This document shows positions 45,450 through 55,062 of a stretch of 64,000 nt of DNA, in pieces. Position 1 is the first letter of the stretch. Each line of letters begins with the position of its first letter. The stretch covers positions 186,001 through 250,000 of the forward strand of contig NZ_BSSQ01000005.1 in assembly GCF_030161375.1 (NCBI RefSeq). The letters are read 5' to 3'. Origin of the DNA: Paenibacillus glycanilyticus (lineage in GTDB: Bacteria; Bacillota; Bacilli; Paenibacillales; Paenibacillaceae). A model generated the notes under the pieces. It searched no databases. It was not told the DNA's origin and saw only the letters and a list, made by a program, of their open reading frames with translations. The translations under genes were made by a program, and so were the position numbers.

Positions 45450-46334
45450 TTACCCTTTCACCGCGCCCACCGTCAAGCCTTTGACGAAATACTTCTGCAC
45501 GAACGGATAGACGAGCACGACTGGTCCGATCGAGACGACCGTCATCGCCAGCTTCACCGTTTCATGGGGCAGCTCGACTGTCGGAATGCCGTTATTGCCG
45601 GCGGCATAGGAGAGAAACTCGATGTTCGTAATCATTTTGTACAACATGTATTGGAGCGGAAACTTGTTCTGATCGTCAATGAACAAGGCCGCTTGATACC
45701 AATCGTTCCAATAGCCCAGCGCGATAAACATGCCGATTGACGCAAGCGCCGGCTTCATGAGCGGCAAGCAAAGCCGCGTAAAGATCGTAAATTCGGTTGC
45801 CCCGTCAACCTTCGCCGACTCCGGTATGGCATCTGGAACCGCATTCAGAAAGTTCCGCATGATCAGGATGTACATGGGCGACAAGAGGAGCGGCACGATG
45901 AGCGCCAGCAAGCTGTCTTTCATATGGTAATACTTCAGCATAATGAGATAATAGGCAACCAGTCCGCCGTTGAACAAGGTCGTAAAGTAGAAGAAGAAAG
46001 CGAATTTGTGCCGGTACCTGAACTCTTTGCGGTAGAGCACGTAAGCAGTCATCGCCGTTAGGAACAATCCTACGAGCGTGCCCGTTACCGTTATGAACAA
46101 CGTCACGCCGTAAGCTTTCAGCAAGGAAGTCGGATCCGTCAGAATCGCGCGGTACGAGTCTACCGAGAAGACGGACGGCCACAGTCCGTAGCCCTTCGCC
46201 ACAACGGCGCTTTCGGAGGTAAACGAGCCTGCCAGCACCATAAGGAACGGAATGACGCATAAGAGCGCGACAATCACAATGACGGCATAGGCGACTACGT
46301 TAAGCGCCACTTTATCTATTCGAATAGCTTTCAT
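45450..46334 (-). CDS. Sugar ABC transporter permease (LplC type)
   Basis: 294 residues with six transmembrane helices. The EAA loop reads PDAIPESAKVDGATEFTIFT, typical of the LplC/CUT1-type permeases of Gram-positives. GAAGGAGG lies 7 bases before the ATG. It pairs with the LplB-type permease encoded 14 bases upstream. No ATPase gene is in the cassette, so a shared MsmX-type ATPase presumably energises it. Confidence 0.93.
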   Translation of the reverse strand: MKAIRIDKVALNVVAYAVIVIVALLCVIPFLMVLAGSFTSESAVVAKGYGLWPSVFSVDSYRAILTDPTSLLKAYGVTLFITVTGTLVGLFLTAMTAYVLYRKEFRYRHKFAFFFYFTTLFNGGLVAYYLIMLKYYHMKDSLLALIVPLLLSPMYILIMRNFLNAVPDAIPESAKVDGATEFTIFTRLCLPLMKPALASIGMFIALGYWNDWYQAALFIDDQNKFPLQYMLYKMITNIEFLSYAAGNNGIPTVELPHETVKLAMTVVSIGPVVLVYPFVQKYFVKGLTVGAVKG

Positions 46335-46348
46335 GTCCCGTCCTCCTT

Positions 46349-47290
46349 CTAGTAGAGCGCGTTTTCTTTGCTGAATTTGCGGACAATGCCGTTGACGACG
46401 CTAATGGTCAGGAAACACATGACGGACTGGATGCATGCCGCGGCCGATGACATTGGAATGTCGCCCATCTGGGATAACGACCGGAACACGTACGTGTCAA
46501 TAATGTCCGTTGCGTCATATAGATTGCCGTTATTGCCGACCAGCTGGTAGAACATGCCGAAATCGCCCCTGAAAATATTGCCTACCTGCAGCAGCACCAT
46601 AATGATGATCGTTGGCACGATGTTCGGCAGCGTAATCCGGAAAATTTTCTGAAATGCATTCGCCCCGTCGATATCCGCAGCTTCGTACATTTCTTCGTCG
46701 ACGCTAAGAATCGCCCCGAGATAAAGCACCGAACCGTAACCGATCCACTTCCAGTTGTTGAAGAAGACAAGAATGTACTTCCACATCCCCGGCGAGCTGT
46801 ATACATCCACGGGATCCAGACCAAAGGCTTTCAGCACCCCGTTCACAAGCCCATAATCGTAATTGAACAAGTTGTAGAAGAAGGCGCCTACGATAACCCA
46901 GGAGATGAAATACGGCAGAAACATCAGGCTTTGAGAGAACCGGCTAACGAACTTCGAGGAGATCTCAGACAGCAGAACCGCAACTCCGACTTGAAACACG
47001 GTTCCCGTTACGATAAAGGCTAGGTTATAGAAAAACGTGTTTTTGAAAATATTCCATATTTGCCCCGAGAGGAACAAGAACCGGAAATTGCCGAAGCCGT
47101 TCCAATCGCTGCCGAAGATACCGCGGTCGAACCGGAAGTTTTTGAAGGCCACGATAATTCCCGCCATGGGCAAATAAGAGAATAGGATAAAGAAGATTAC
47201 CGCGGGCAGAATCATCAGCAGAAACGGACGATTTTGGCCAAGATAGAACAGCAAATTTCGTTTTCGGACCATAAGGTTTGCACGCTCCAT
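46349..47290 (-). CDS. Sugar ABC transporter permease (LplB type)
   Basis: 313 residues with six transmembrane helices. LMILPAVIFFILFSYLPMAG at the N-terminus and the EAA loop YEAADIDGANAFQKIFRITL are typical of LplB. It is the first gene of the transport operon. An ATG at 47272 has GGAG 12 bases upstream and is an alternative start; neither has a good ribosome site. The divergent YesN/YesM two-component genes lie across a 181-base gap and are likely its regulators. Confidence 0.93.
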   Translation of the reverse strand: MERANLMVRKRNLLFYLGQNRPFLLMILPAVIFFILFSYLPMAGIIVAFKNFRFDRGIFGSDWNGFGNFRFLFLSGQIWNIFKNTFFYNLAFIVTGTVFQVGVAVLLSEISSKFVSRFSQSLMFLPYFISWVIVGAFFYNLFNYDYGLVNGVLKAFGLDPVDVYSSPGMWKYILVFFNNWKWIGYGSVLYLGAILSVDEEMYEAADIDGANAFQKIFRITLPNIVPTIIIMVLLQVGNIFRGDFGMFYQLVGNNGNLYDATDIIDTYVFRSLSQMGDIPMSSAAACIQSVMCFLTISVVNGIVRKFSKENALY

Positions 47291-47471
47291 TGTCGCTGAT
47301 AGTGAATCGCTATAGCCTCATTATAGGAGCATGTAAGCACTTCCAATAGGATGCGCTTTTATAATTTGGTGCACTATTCTATAGTCCGCGCAATGTTTGT
47401 ATTGTAGCACGGACGCACAATCTGCTATGTTGAATTTAGGAGATTTATGAAGGATGGGAGCTGGATGCTGC

Positions 47472-49082
47472 TTGCTCAACCTATTAATCGTAGACGACGA
47501 GAAACGGACACGGGACGGGCTTAAGATGTGCCTGCCCTGGACAGACTTTGGAATCGGTGAAATCCGCGAGGCCGATGACGGCCACACCGCGCTTGAAACC
47601 GCGCTTGCCTTCAAGCCGGATATTATACTGTCCGACATCCGAATGCCAACGATGACAGGCATCGAACTGGCGGAACGCATACAAGCCGAATTACCCCGAT
47701 GCAAGCTCATCTTCATTAGCGGATACGCGGACAAGGAATATTTGAAAGCCGCCATTCAACTGAAAGCGGTCAGTTTTATTGAGAAGCCGATTAGCGTTCC
47801 CGAGCTTAGAGCATGCATCGCTACCGTGATTAACGCATGCAAGCAGGAAGCGGAGCAATCCCAGCTTCTCGCGGAATCTGCCGCCAACCTGGAGACGAGC
47901 ATCGGGATGCTGCAGCGCGAGTACGCGGTTCATCTCGCCCAGGGCAATCCCGACGCCGACAATATAAGCCGGCTCTTGGCCCAATCCAAATCGGGTTTAG
48001 GACTTCCTTCGAACGGCAATTATGTAAGCGTTTTATTTCATATGCATTTCGCTTCGGGCATCCCCGTGGAACTGGCGGTCTCGCTGCGCGGCTCCCTAGA
48101 AACGGCGGTTGCGCGGGAGTTTGTCCGTCAGCGCATCGCTTACGTAGCCGGTACGATAGACGGGACGCGCCTTGTGGCGCATCTCCTGCTAACACCGGCG
48201 CTTAGCCTGAGCGATCTGCGCGCCTCCGCGAATCGAATCGCAAACGAATTTGCCGATTCTAGCGGCGAGAATGCCAGCGGGCATCTGCTCTTTGCGGGCA
48301 TCGGGCAGCCGGTGAAGGGCCTTGCGCAGCTGCACCGATCTTATCAGACGGCGTTGGCCGCGGTGAAGCAGCTGTTCTTCCTTGGCCATAACCGTGCCGT
48401 TGTCTATGAAGAGCAACCCGTAAAGTCATCCTTCGCGGGCGATCTATTCGCGCAGGAGTTCGGGCAGCATGTCCATTCCTGCAACAATGCCGTCTTCCCG
48501 TTTATCGACGCGCTTGCCCGCGAAATACGCGGATCTGCCGCTGCATCGATTGATGAAGTAAGGATGCTCTTCTACAAAATGCTGGTTGTGCTCTACACCG
48601 AAGCGCAAAACAAATTCCTTGGCCGTTATATGGAAGAGCGCAAAGAAGAGTATTTATGGCACCGGGTCTCGGACAGCGGCACGTTAAACGAACTTATCGC
48701 TTTTCTGGAGTCGGAGGTACGGGCCTACTTCGACGCCATCGCATCCGTTGGCGTGCAAAGCCGCGTCGTGCATGAGACGATCCGTTACATTGAGCGCCAT
48801 TACCAGAGCGGAGGCTTCACCATTAGCGATATCGCCTCCCATCTCCATCTGACGCCCGCGTACCTTAGCCAAATTTTCAAGAAAGATACCGGTCAAACGA
48901 TCAACGACTATATGAATGCGTATAAAATCGACCGGGCGAAGGAGCTGCTAGCCGACCGCGGAGTCAAGCTGGTCGAGGTGGCAGCGCGATGCGGGTATAA
49001 CGACGCCAAATATTTCACCAAGACATTCAAACGGATTACGGGCATTACGCCTTCTGAATACAGGGAGAATGTACTAAAATGA
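47472..49082 (+). CDS. Response regulator, YesN/AraC type
   Basis: 536 residues from a TTG at 47472 with GGGAG 8 bases upstream. The receiver domain starts LNLLIVDDEKRTRDGL and the phosphorylated Asp is D55 in LSDIRMPTMTG. The C-terminus has an AraC pair of helix-turn-helix motifs (FTISDIASHLHLTPAYLSQI, then LVEVAARCGYNDAKYFTKTF). The middle is a poorly conserved sensor-like region. Its stop overlaps the start of the kinase gene by 4 bases. It should activate the divergent transporter operon and perhaps the hydrolase genes. Confidence 0.94.
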   Translation: MLNLLIVDDEKRTRDGLKMCLPWTDFGIGEIREADDGHTALETALAFKPDIILSDIRMPTMTGIELAERIQAELPRCKLIFISGYADKEYLKAAIQLKAVSFIEKPISVPELRACIATVINACKQEAEQSQLLAESAANLETSIGMLQREYAVHLAQGNPDADNISRLLAQSKSGLGLPSNGNYVSVLFHMHFASGIPVELAVSLRGSLETAVAREFVRQRIAYVAGTIDGTRLVAHLLLTPALSLSDLRASANRIANEFADSSGENASGHLLFAGIGQPVKGLAQLHRSYQTALAAVKQLFFLGHNRAVVYEEQPVKSSFAGDLFAQEFGQHVHSCNNAVFPFIDALAREIRGSAAASIDEVRMLFYKMLVVLYTEAQNKFLGRYMEERKEEYLWHRVSDSGTLNELIAFLESEVRAYFDAIASVGVQSRVVHETIRYIERHYQSGGFTISDIASHLHLTPAYLSQIFKKDTGQTINDYMNAYKIDRAKELLADRGVKLVEVAARCGYNDAKYFTKTFKRITGITPSEYRENVLK

Positions 49083-50845
49083 CGGTTAGCATCAAAACAA
49101 AGCTGCTCGTCTCTTATCTCGTTCTTATTTTCGTGCCGCTGATCGTGCTGACTGGCCTCACTTATTGGCGCGTGTCGACGCAGATGGAAGACAATATGCA
49201 GCGCACGTCGCGCAACGCGCTCGCTCAATCGGCGACTTATCTCGAGACTAAGCTGAACAATCTGCTTAATGCAACGGATATCCTCTACTTCGACAAGACG
49301 CTGCAGGATGTCATCACGGTTAGTCCCGCCGTCTATGACGAGGATTATATCCAGCAGAACATGGACCAGAACAATTTAATTGCGCTTATGGGCCAGATCG
49401 AACATAATACCGACGTGCTTCACGTTCGGCTGTACATGAGGGAAATTCCCGGCTATCTATACGATAACATGCGTTTCTTTGTGTTCAAGAACATGGACGG
49501 TTTGCCGTGGTACGAAGATTTGAAGGCATCCAATTCCGTCGTCACTTGGATCGCCCCAAGCCGGTTCTCGGCGGAGACACAGGACGGCGTGCCGATCATT
49601 TCGCTCGCTAGACGGATTACTCTCAAGACGTATAATGTCGCCGACGGCGTCATTCGCATCGATATGCGCGAACCGGTCGTGAAGGATATCGTTACGCAAG
49701 CCAATGTAACTTCCACCGGACTTTCGTACATTGTGAACAGCAGCGGAGAGATTATATCCGCCGCTGGCAATCCCGACTTGCTCGCCATGACCGATCTGCG
49801 CAAAGCCGCTGAACTTGCAGCGCATGATCACCGGGACAGCAGCGATATTCACGCGAACAATGCGGATTTTCTCACCTTGTCCCGACCGATCGCGAATACG
49901 GATTGGACGTTCATATCAGTCATTCCGTACAACGAAATTAAATCAAGCGGCAACGATATCCGGTTCTACATGATCCTCATGCTGCTTGCGACCGGCGCCA
50001 TCGCTTTTCTGCTTGCTTATCTATGGTTCAACTCAACCGCGCTTCGCCTGAAGCATTTGGCCCGAAATATCCGGAATGTAACGAGCGGCAACTTCCATAC
50101 CCGAATTCGGGTCTCTTCCAAGGATGAGCTCGGCCAAATCTCTCAAGACTTCAATTACATGGTGACTGAGATGGCGGCGATGATCGAGGAGAGGTTCGAG
50201 AGCGGCAAGAAGATCAAGTCGCTGGAGCTGCGGTCCCTGCAATCCCAGATCAACCCCCATTTCCTGTACAACTCGCTTGATATGATCAACTGGTCGGCCG
50301 TCATGAGCGGCAATTCCGAGATTGAGACGATGATCCAGTCGTTGTCCACCTTCTACAAGATTGGACTCAGCAAAGGAGACGACATCATTCCGATTAAGCA
50401 CGAGTTAGAGCATGTGCGGGCATTCGTTACGCTGCAAAACTTGCGATACCAGGATCAAATCAACCTTGAGCTTGATTTTGACGAAGATATTATGGAACTG
50501 CTGATGGTGAAGATTACGCTGCAGCCGATTGTGGAGAACGCTATTCTGCACGGTATTTTGCGCAGTCCGACCAAATCCGGCACGATTCGGATTTCGGGCT
50601 CCAGGCGTGGCGATATCGTAATCCTGAGCGTATCCGACGACGGGGTGGGCATGGCGCCCGAGACCGCCTTGCATATTCTGGACGCCGATTCGCCCGATGA
50701 GTTCCATGGATACGGCATCAAGAACATTCATGAGCGCATTCAGCTTCTATACGGCGCTTCGTACGGCCTTTCGTACGAGAGTTCGCTTGGCGCGGGCACT
50801 ACGGTTACGATCATATTGCCCGTGGAAACTAGACGAATGCCATAA
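49079..50845 (+). CDS. Sensor histidine kinase, YesM type
   Basis: 588 residues. An N-terminal transmembrane helix (about 9-28) and a second near 300-320 enclose an extracellular sensor domain. A HAMP domain follows (LKHLARNIRNVTSGNFHTRI). The His kinase motif SLQSQINPHFLYNSL and the ATP-binding VEN..G motif (QPIVENAILHGI, then DDGVGMAPE) show a YesM/LytS-like kinase. It senses an extracellular sugar, perhaps together with the binding protein. It is encoded with its response regulator. Confidence 0.94.
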   Translation: MTVSIKTKLLVSYLVLIFVPLIVLTGLTYWRVSTQMEDNMQRTSRNALAQSATYLETKLNNLLNATDILYFDKTLQDVITVSPAVYDEDYIQQNMDQNNLIALMGQIEHNTDVLHVRLYMREIPGYLYDNMRFFVFKNMDGLPWYEDLKASNSVVTWIAPSRFSAETQDGVPIISLARRITLKTYNVADGVIRIDMREPVVKDIVTQANVTSTGLSYIVNSSGEIISAAGNPDLLAMTDLRKAAELAAHDHRDSSDIHANNADFLTLSRPIANTDWTFISVIPYNEIKSSGNDIRFYMILMLLATGAIAFLLAYLWFNSTALRLKHLARNIRNVTSGNFHTRIRVSSKDELGQISQDFNYMVTEMAAMIEERFESGKKIKSLELRSLQSQINPHFLYNSLDMINWSAVMSGNSEIETMIQSLSTFYKIGLSKGDDIIPIKHELEHVRAFVTLQNLRYQDQINLELDFDEDIMELLMVKITLQPIVENAILHGILRSPTKSGTIRISGSRRGDIVILSVSDDGVGMAPETALHILDADSPDEFHGYGIKNIHERIQLLYGASYGLSYESSLGAGTTVTIILPVETRRMP

Positions 50846-50868
50846 CAGAAGCCATGTAAACCAAAAAT

Positions 50869-50907
50869 ACCTTCAAAACCGCGTTACTGGTTTTGAAGGT
50901 TTTTTAT
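50869..50907. terminator. Bidirectional terminator after the YesM gene
   Basis: ACCTTCAAAACC and GGTTTTGAAGGT pair across GCGTTACT and are followed by TTTTTTAT. The convergent GH140-like gene ends 15 bases further on. Confidence 0.85.
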
Positions 50908-50921
50908 AGTTGCCGCTTGGC

Positions 50922-52229
50922 TTAGTTTGCCACGGTCAACACGAGTACCCAGTCATTCCCTCTGCCGCTTGTTGGAGGCGCGAACAACGTCGCTTCGCCT
51001 TGGTTATTGAACTCTCCAATGGCTTGATACTCGCCCGTGCGCGGATCAAACCAGGAAGCCGATACGCGGCTGCATGCCAAGCTGTCAAACGACGCGCGGA
51101 ACGGAATGCCGTTCGGACTGTAGATCAGGCCGTAATTCTCGCCGCGCGTAGCGACCATATAGTTCGCTCCTTCGTAATTGCCGGCGATCAGGCTTTGGTC
51201 CGGTACGCGGTCCAAATACGATCTCGACTCCATCAAAGCGCGCAAATGACGCATTTGCGTTGCCCCCGGCCGGTTCAGCGCATCCTGCCACGTCATAATG
51301 AAATAAGGTGCGGGCTCCGTCGTCATCGACCAGATGCTGTGATGGCCGTAAGTCGTGCCGAATCCGCCCGCGAAGACGCCATAATACGCGCCTGTTCTAA
51401 CGTCCGCTTGGTCGAAATAACCGCGGGACGCGTTAAAATTAACAGGATGATCTTCATAAGCGGGTTCCGCGTCGACCGTAGGCTTAACCGGCTGACGATT
51501 ATAATCCTCGCCGATGTGCTTGTAATTTTCGCGGATCTGCTCATGATGACCGGATTGAATCATATTGAAATCGAGCCACGGCTCGTCATGCATATGCAGC
51601 GAAGAAGAGGCATTGCCGCAAGGATGGAACGTAATAAGCTGCGTATCGCCGACCGCTTCCCGCAGTCCGGCAGCCAGCCCGTTGTTCACTTCGAAATGAT
51701 TGCGAGTAAGAAGCGAACGGTCTCCGCCAAGCACCCAAATGATGTTGGAGCGATTGCCGTAGCGTTCACCAAGCCATTGCCCGTATACCCTTGCATTCTC
51801 GCCATTAAAAATTTCGGGTCCTTTGCCAAACGAAGCTTGATGGTACTTGTCTCCCCAAGTCGGAAGAAGCGCCACATAAAGCCCATATGTAGCCGCCAGA
51901 TCGATAATGGCATCGACATGAACCCAGTAGTTGTCGTCGCCATCCGTATCCGGCATCGTTGGATCGTACTGGCCATGCGCGTTCCGCTTCAGCGGTTGGC
52001 GGCCGTAAGCGGAATTCGTCGCTACACCGTCGAACTCTGCCAGCGCCACGGCTTGCACGACATTAAATTTCAGCTCCGCCCGGTTCCGCAGATAGATCTC
52101 AGCTTCCTCGCGGTTCAGCTTGTGAAACAACTCCCAGGCGGTATCGCCCAGCCAAAAGAACGGGGTGCCGTCTTCTTGAATCAGAAATCGCTTATTGCCG
52201 CTTACTTTCAAACGCTGCAAGGTTGACAT
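50922..52229 (-). CDS. DUF4038/GH140-like glycoside hydrolase
   Basis: 435 residues. The start FLIQEDGTPFFWLGDTAWEL, followed by LFHKLNREEAEIYLRNRAE, matches DUF4038 (apiosidase-like) enzymes with a TIM barrel. IIWVLGGDRS and PTVDAEPAYEDHP carry acidic residues at expected active-site positions. A small C-terminal beta domain ends in RGNDWVLVLT. There is no signal peptide. GH140 enzymes remove apiose from pectin side chains, but this protein may act on another sugar. Two palindromic operators lie upstream. Confidence 0.8.
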   Translation of the reverse strand: MSTLQRLKVSGNKRFLIQEDGTPFFWLGDTAWELFHKLNREEAEIYLRNRAELKFNVVQAVALAEFDGVATNSAYGRQPLKRNAHGQYDPTMPDTDGDDNYWVHVDAIIDLAATYGLYVALLPTWGDKYHQASFGKGPEIFNGENARVYGQWLGERYGNRSNIIWVLGGDRSLLTRNHFEVNNGLAAGLREAVGDTQLITFHPCGNASSSLHMHDEPWLDFNMIQSGHHEQIRENYKHIGEDYNRQPVKPTVDAEPAYEDHPVNFNASRGYFDQADVRTGAYYGVFAGGFGTTYGHHSIWSMTTEPAPYFIMTWQDALNRPGATQMRHLRALMESRSYLDRVPDQSLIAGNYEGANYMVATRGENYGLIYSPNGIPFRASFDSLACSRVSASWFDPRTGEYQAIGEFNNQGEATLFAPPTSGRGNDWVLVLTVAN

Positions 52230-52344
52230 GCTTAACGTTCACGCTCCCGATTGGTATAAATGGATGGAATAATGAAATCCAATGCTGACGGCACTCGCCG
52301 CTCCCATGAAACCGCTTAGCCGTAATCTTAGGCTATCACATTTA

Positions 52345-52384
52345 TTTATTGTATACAATATAATTATTAATTGTATACAATAAA
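52345..52384. promoter_or_regulatory. Double palindromic operator (GntR-type) upstream of the GH140-like gene
   Basis: ATTGTATACAAT occurs at 52348-52359 and again at 52370-52381, 22 bases centre to centre (two helical turns), and the whole 40 bases is nearly self-complementary. TTGTATACAA is the core of GntR operators in Bacillus. It lies 116 bases upstream of the hydrolase start. Confidence 0.6.
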
Positions 52385-52392
52385 TGAAAAAA

Positions 52393-53112
52393 TGAGGTGA
52401 CCCATAAGTCATGAAAATGACGGATGGGCACCCCATTTTTTATCTAGGTTAAACAGCAGTCTGCGCATTAAATGTTCTTCCGATCGCCATTGCTCAGGGA
52501 TTCCTTGAATGAATATTTCAGAAGTAGGAATCCCTTCACAAAAACGAACGCTTCAAAGCTTTCTGAAAGAAAGCTACTTCGTAAGCATGAGCTTTTCTCC
52601 AGAATCATTTAATGCTCCGTCTGCCCTTCACCTGTTCATGAAATGCTTAAACAAAAAGAAGCCATCCCTTGTTTGAATAGAAGTACCAACAACCATTCTA
52701 AATAATGAGAGGCTTCTTTATGTACAAAGAATATATCAGTTCAGCAACTAGAAAGCTGGCTCCAACAAAAGCCAAAGGACAAACCGTTTAAGAAAGCTGT
52801 GCGCCTTGTTCAGAAAGATCTTCTGCCGCGCCTGCAAAAATATGAAGGGCAGCAAGAACCGCTCGGCAGCCGAACGACGTTCATGCCTCGGTTACAGCAT
52901 TCATCAACGTCCAACAGATACGCGTTGTCTCAACCCACACGTCGACAAATTAAAGACCTCACGGTTCGACGGATGCATGAACCGGAGAGTGTGTTTGGTC
53001 AAATCAAAAATATTGCTGCAAGGGTAACCCTCTTGCAGCGAATTTCATAAAAAACACTCTTTAATTGCTAACGCGAGCCGTCTTCACAGTGAGCGATCAC
53101 CTTTTGGGACGG
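52393..53112 (+). pseudogene. Decayed IS1182-like element, copy B
   Basis: Reads on the plus strand as the counterpart of copy A at 40875-41415. It keeps the hairpin at 52396-52431, long stretches of the 5' part, and the transposase segment LTVRRMHEPESVFGQIKN, after which the part present in copy A is deleted. The end GTCTTCACAGTGAGCGATCA matches copy A. Several frameshifts show it is dead. No other gene lies between 52230 and 53135. Confidence 0.8.
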
Positions 53113-53135
53113 CCTTTTGCAATCGAACGTTATAA

Positions 53136-53492
53136 TTAACGGAACAATACCTTGTCCACATTATATCTCGCCTGGAACTTATTGATCAGATAAGTCTCGT
53201 AAATCTCCCGCTCTACCGGATCCTCGTTCACGTAGATCTCGATCTTGGTCACTTCGTCGCGGTAATTTTTCATAGGAGATACGCTGTCTTCAAAGTGCTT
53301 CTTAATGCGCGGTCTCAGCTTTCTCGCCTTGCCTACGAACAATACGTCACCTCTGAAGTTGTAGAAAATAAAAAATCCGCCTTTTTCGCGCGTAATCAAA
53401 TGAAAATCCGTGAAATTGTAAATATGGCTCAGCTGCGGGTCGGTCTGCTTGTAAATCGTAACGTCCGGTTCCGGAATCGTAATCGTAATCAA
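53136..53492 (-). CDS. GIY-YIG domain protein
   Basis: 118 residues from a TTG at 53492 with no clear ribosome site. The domain reads GGFFIFYNFRGDVLFVGKAR, then KLRPRIKKHF, and ends with YLINKFQARYNVDK, corresponding to the GIY, YIG, Arg and C-terminal Asn/Glu motifs of UvrC-type nucleases. The catalytic Tyr of GIY is replaced by Phe here, so activity is uncertain. The family acts on DNA in repair and mobile elements. No partner is close. Confidence 0.75.
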   Translation of the reverse strand: MITITIPEPDVTIYKQTDPQLSHIYNFTDFHLITREKGGFFIFYNFRGDVLFVGKARKLRPRIKKHFEDSVSPMKNYRDEVTKIEIYVNEDPVEREIYETYLINKFQARYNVDKVLFR

Positions 53493-53544
53493 AACTAGTC
53501 ACTTCTCTTTCCTTATCTGTTTAACTCGTATTGTACCATACTCG

Positions 53545-54957
53545 TCAACCAAACCAAGCTTGTTTCAGCCTGCCAATCCCTTCCCGGATTAACTCCTCGC
53601 TTAATCCCCCGAATCCGAGCATGATATAAGACGGCGGGCAAGCTTCTGCATCCAGCCAATGCTTCCTTGGCGTATACACGATCACCTCATGCTCCAAAGC
53701 CTTCATTACGAGCTCATCGCTTGAACGTCCATGCACATCCAGCAGAAGATGCATGCCGGAACGTTCCCCAATAACCTCAACCTGGCTGCCAAGCTGCTCC
53801 TGAATCGTTCGAAGCAACAATTTATGCCGGGACTGGTACAACTTCCGCATCTTGCGGATATGGCTTTCGAAATACCCTTCCTTCATAAATCTGTACATGG
53901 CCGCTTGAATAAGCGGCGATACGGACTGGCTGTAGGCTTCAAGCTTATTCCGGTATTCCTGCGTCACCCGTTCGGGAAGTACCATGTAACTGAGTCGTAT
54001 GCCCGGCAGGAACGATTTCGAAAACGTACCCAAATAAATGACTTTGTCTCCGGTGTCTAGCGCCTTCAGCGCCGGAATCGGCTGGCCTTGGTAACGCAGC
54101 TCGCTGTCGAAATCATCCTCGATAATATATCCGTCTTGCTCATATGCCCATTGCAGAAGCTTGATCCGGTTCTGAACCGGCATAATCATTCCAAGCGGGA
54201 ATTGATGCGAAGGGGTCACATATACCGTCTTCGCCTCGCATTGCTTGAGATACTCCGTTGAGATCCCGTCGGAATCCAGAGGAATCGGAATCATGTTTCG
54301 TCCCATGTTAAGAAGGACTGTCCGGACCCCGTGATAGCCAGGCTCTTCCATGGCAATATCCCGCGGCAAAGGCAGCAACTGAGCGAGAAGGCTGATCGTC
54401 GTCTGCGTGCCCGCGCTAAGAAAAATTTGCTCCTGAGAGCAAACGACGCCACGCGCCTGGTACAAATATTTCGCGATCTCGCCGCGTAGTCCCGCATGCC
54501 CTTGCCGGTCGCCGTATCCGTAAACTTCCACCGTACATTCTTCAAGCGCATCAACCAAGCATTTCTTCCATAACCGAACCGGAAAATGCTCCAGCTCTAC
54601 GTCGCCGTATTCAAAATTAATCGCATGCGGCAGTTTCGCCGCGGGATCCATTATAGGCCCCGTCTTGACCCGCTTCTGCTCCACCGCTCCTTCTAACTTC
54701 TCGAGCGCCATCACGTATAATCCGCTACGCAGCCTGCTATGTACATACCCTTCCGCGAGCAACTGCTGATAGGCCGTCTCGACCGTATTCTTGCTGACTG
54801 ACAAATACGCGGACATTTGCCGGATCGAAGGAAGGCGTTCGTTCTCCTTCAGCAAACCGGACTCAATCTGTCCTTTTAAATAATGAAATAGCTGCTGATA
54901 AAGCGGAATCTCACTCTGTTTATCCAGCTCCGGAGTTAAGCTGATGATGGCAACCAC
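53545..54957 (-). CDS. MocR-type regulator (GntR wing-helix plus aminotransferase domain)
   Basis: 470 residues. The N-terminal GntR domain (IPLYQQLFHYLKGQIESGLL, then SVSKNTVETAYQQL) is joined to a fold-type I aminotransferase domain whose PLP-binding Lys lies in YLGTFSKSFLPGIRLSYMVL. MocR proteins of this kind use PLP as an effector. The GTG at 54957 is preceded by AGAAGAGG. It is divergent from a flavin-binding pyridoxamine-oxidase-like gene, and direct repeats lie between them, suggesting it regulates that gene. PdxR, which controls PLP synthesis genes, is one such relative. Confidence 0.9.
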   Translation of the reverse strand: MVAIISLTPELDKQSEIPLYQQLFHYLKGQIESGLLKENERLPSIRQMSAYLSVSKNTVETAYQQLLAEGYVHSRLRSGLYVMALEKLEGAVEQKRVKTGPIMDPAAKLPHAINFEYGDVELEHFPVRLWKKCLVDALEECTVEVYGYGDRQGHAGLRGEIAKYLYQARGVVCSQEQIFLSAGTQTTISLLAQLLPLPRDIAMEEPGYHGVRTVLLNMGRNMIPIPLDSDGISTEYLKQCEAKTVYVTPSHQFPLGMIMPVQNRIKLLQWAYEQDGYIIEDDFDSELRYQGQPIPALKALDTGDKVIYLGTFSKSFLPGIRLSYMVLPERVTQEYRNKLEAYSQSVSPLIQAAMYRFMKEGYFESHIRKMRKLYQSRHKLLLRTIQEQLGSQVEVIGERSGMHLLLDVHGRSSDELVMKALEHEVIVYTPRKHWLDAEACPPSYIMLGFGGLSEELIREGIGRLKQAWFG

Positions 54958-54963
54958 CCTCTT

Positions 54964-54998
54964 CTGTACCCTTCGTTATCATCAAAACTGTACCTTTT
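54964..54998. promoter_or_regulatory. Direct repeat CTGTACC(C/T)TT, likely MocR operator
   Basis: CTGTACCCTT (54964-54973) and CTGTACCTTT (54988-54997) are direct repeats 24 bases apart in the gap between the MocR gene and the PNPOx-like gene, as in other MocR operators. The second repeat overlaps a TTGACA that may be the -35 of the PNPOx-like gene. GTTATCAT and ATGATAAC also form an inverted repeat (54975-55029). Confidence 0.6.
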
Positions 54999-55062
54999 GA
55001 CAAGGACAGATTCCTCTTACAATGATAACACAAACCACGACACCGAAAGGTAGGAATCAACC

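Noticed and set aside
50910..52226. A 438-codon plus-strand frame opposite the GH140-like gene
   Set aside because: No motif and no ribosome site; the minus-strand gene has recognisable family segments. The open frame reflects codon bias.
40875..53112. An intact composite transposon
   Set aside because: Both transposase copies are broken and no target duplication or terminal repeats could be shown, so only remnants are called.
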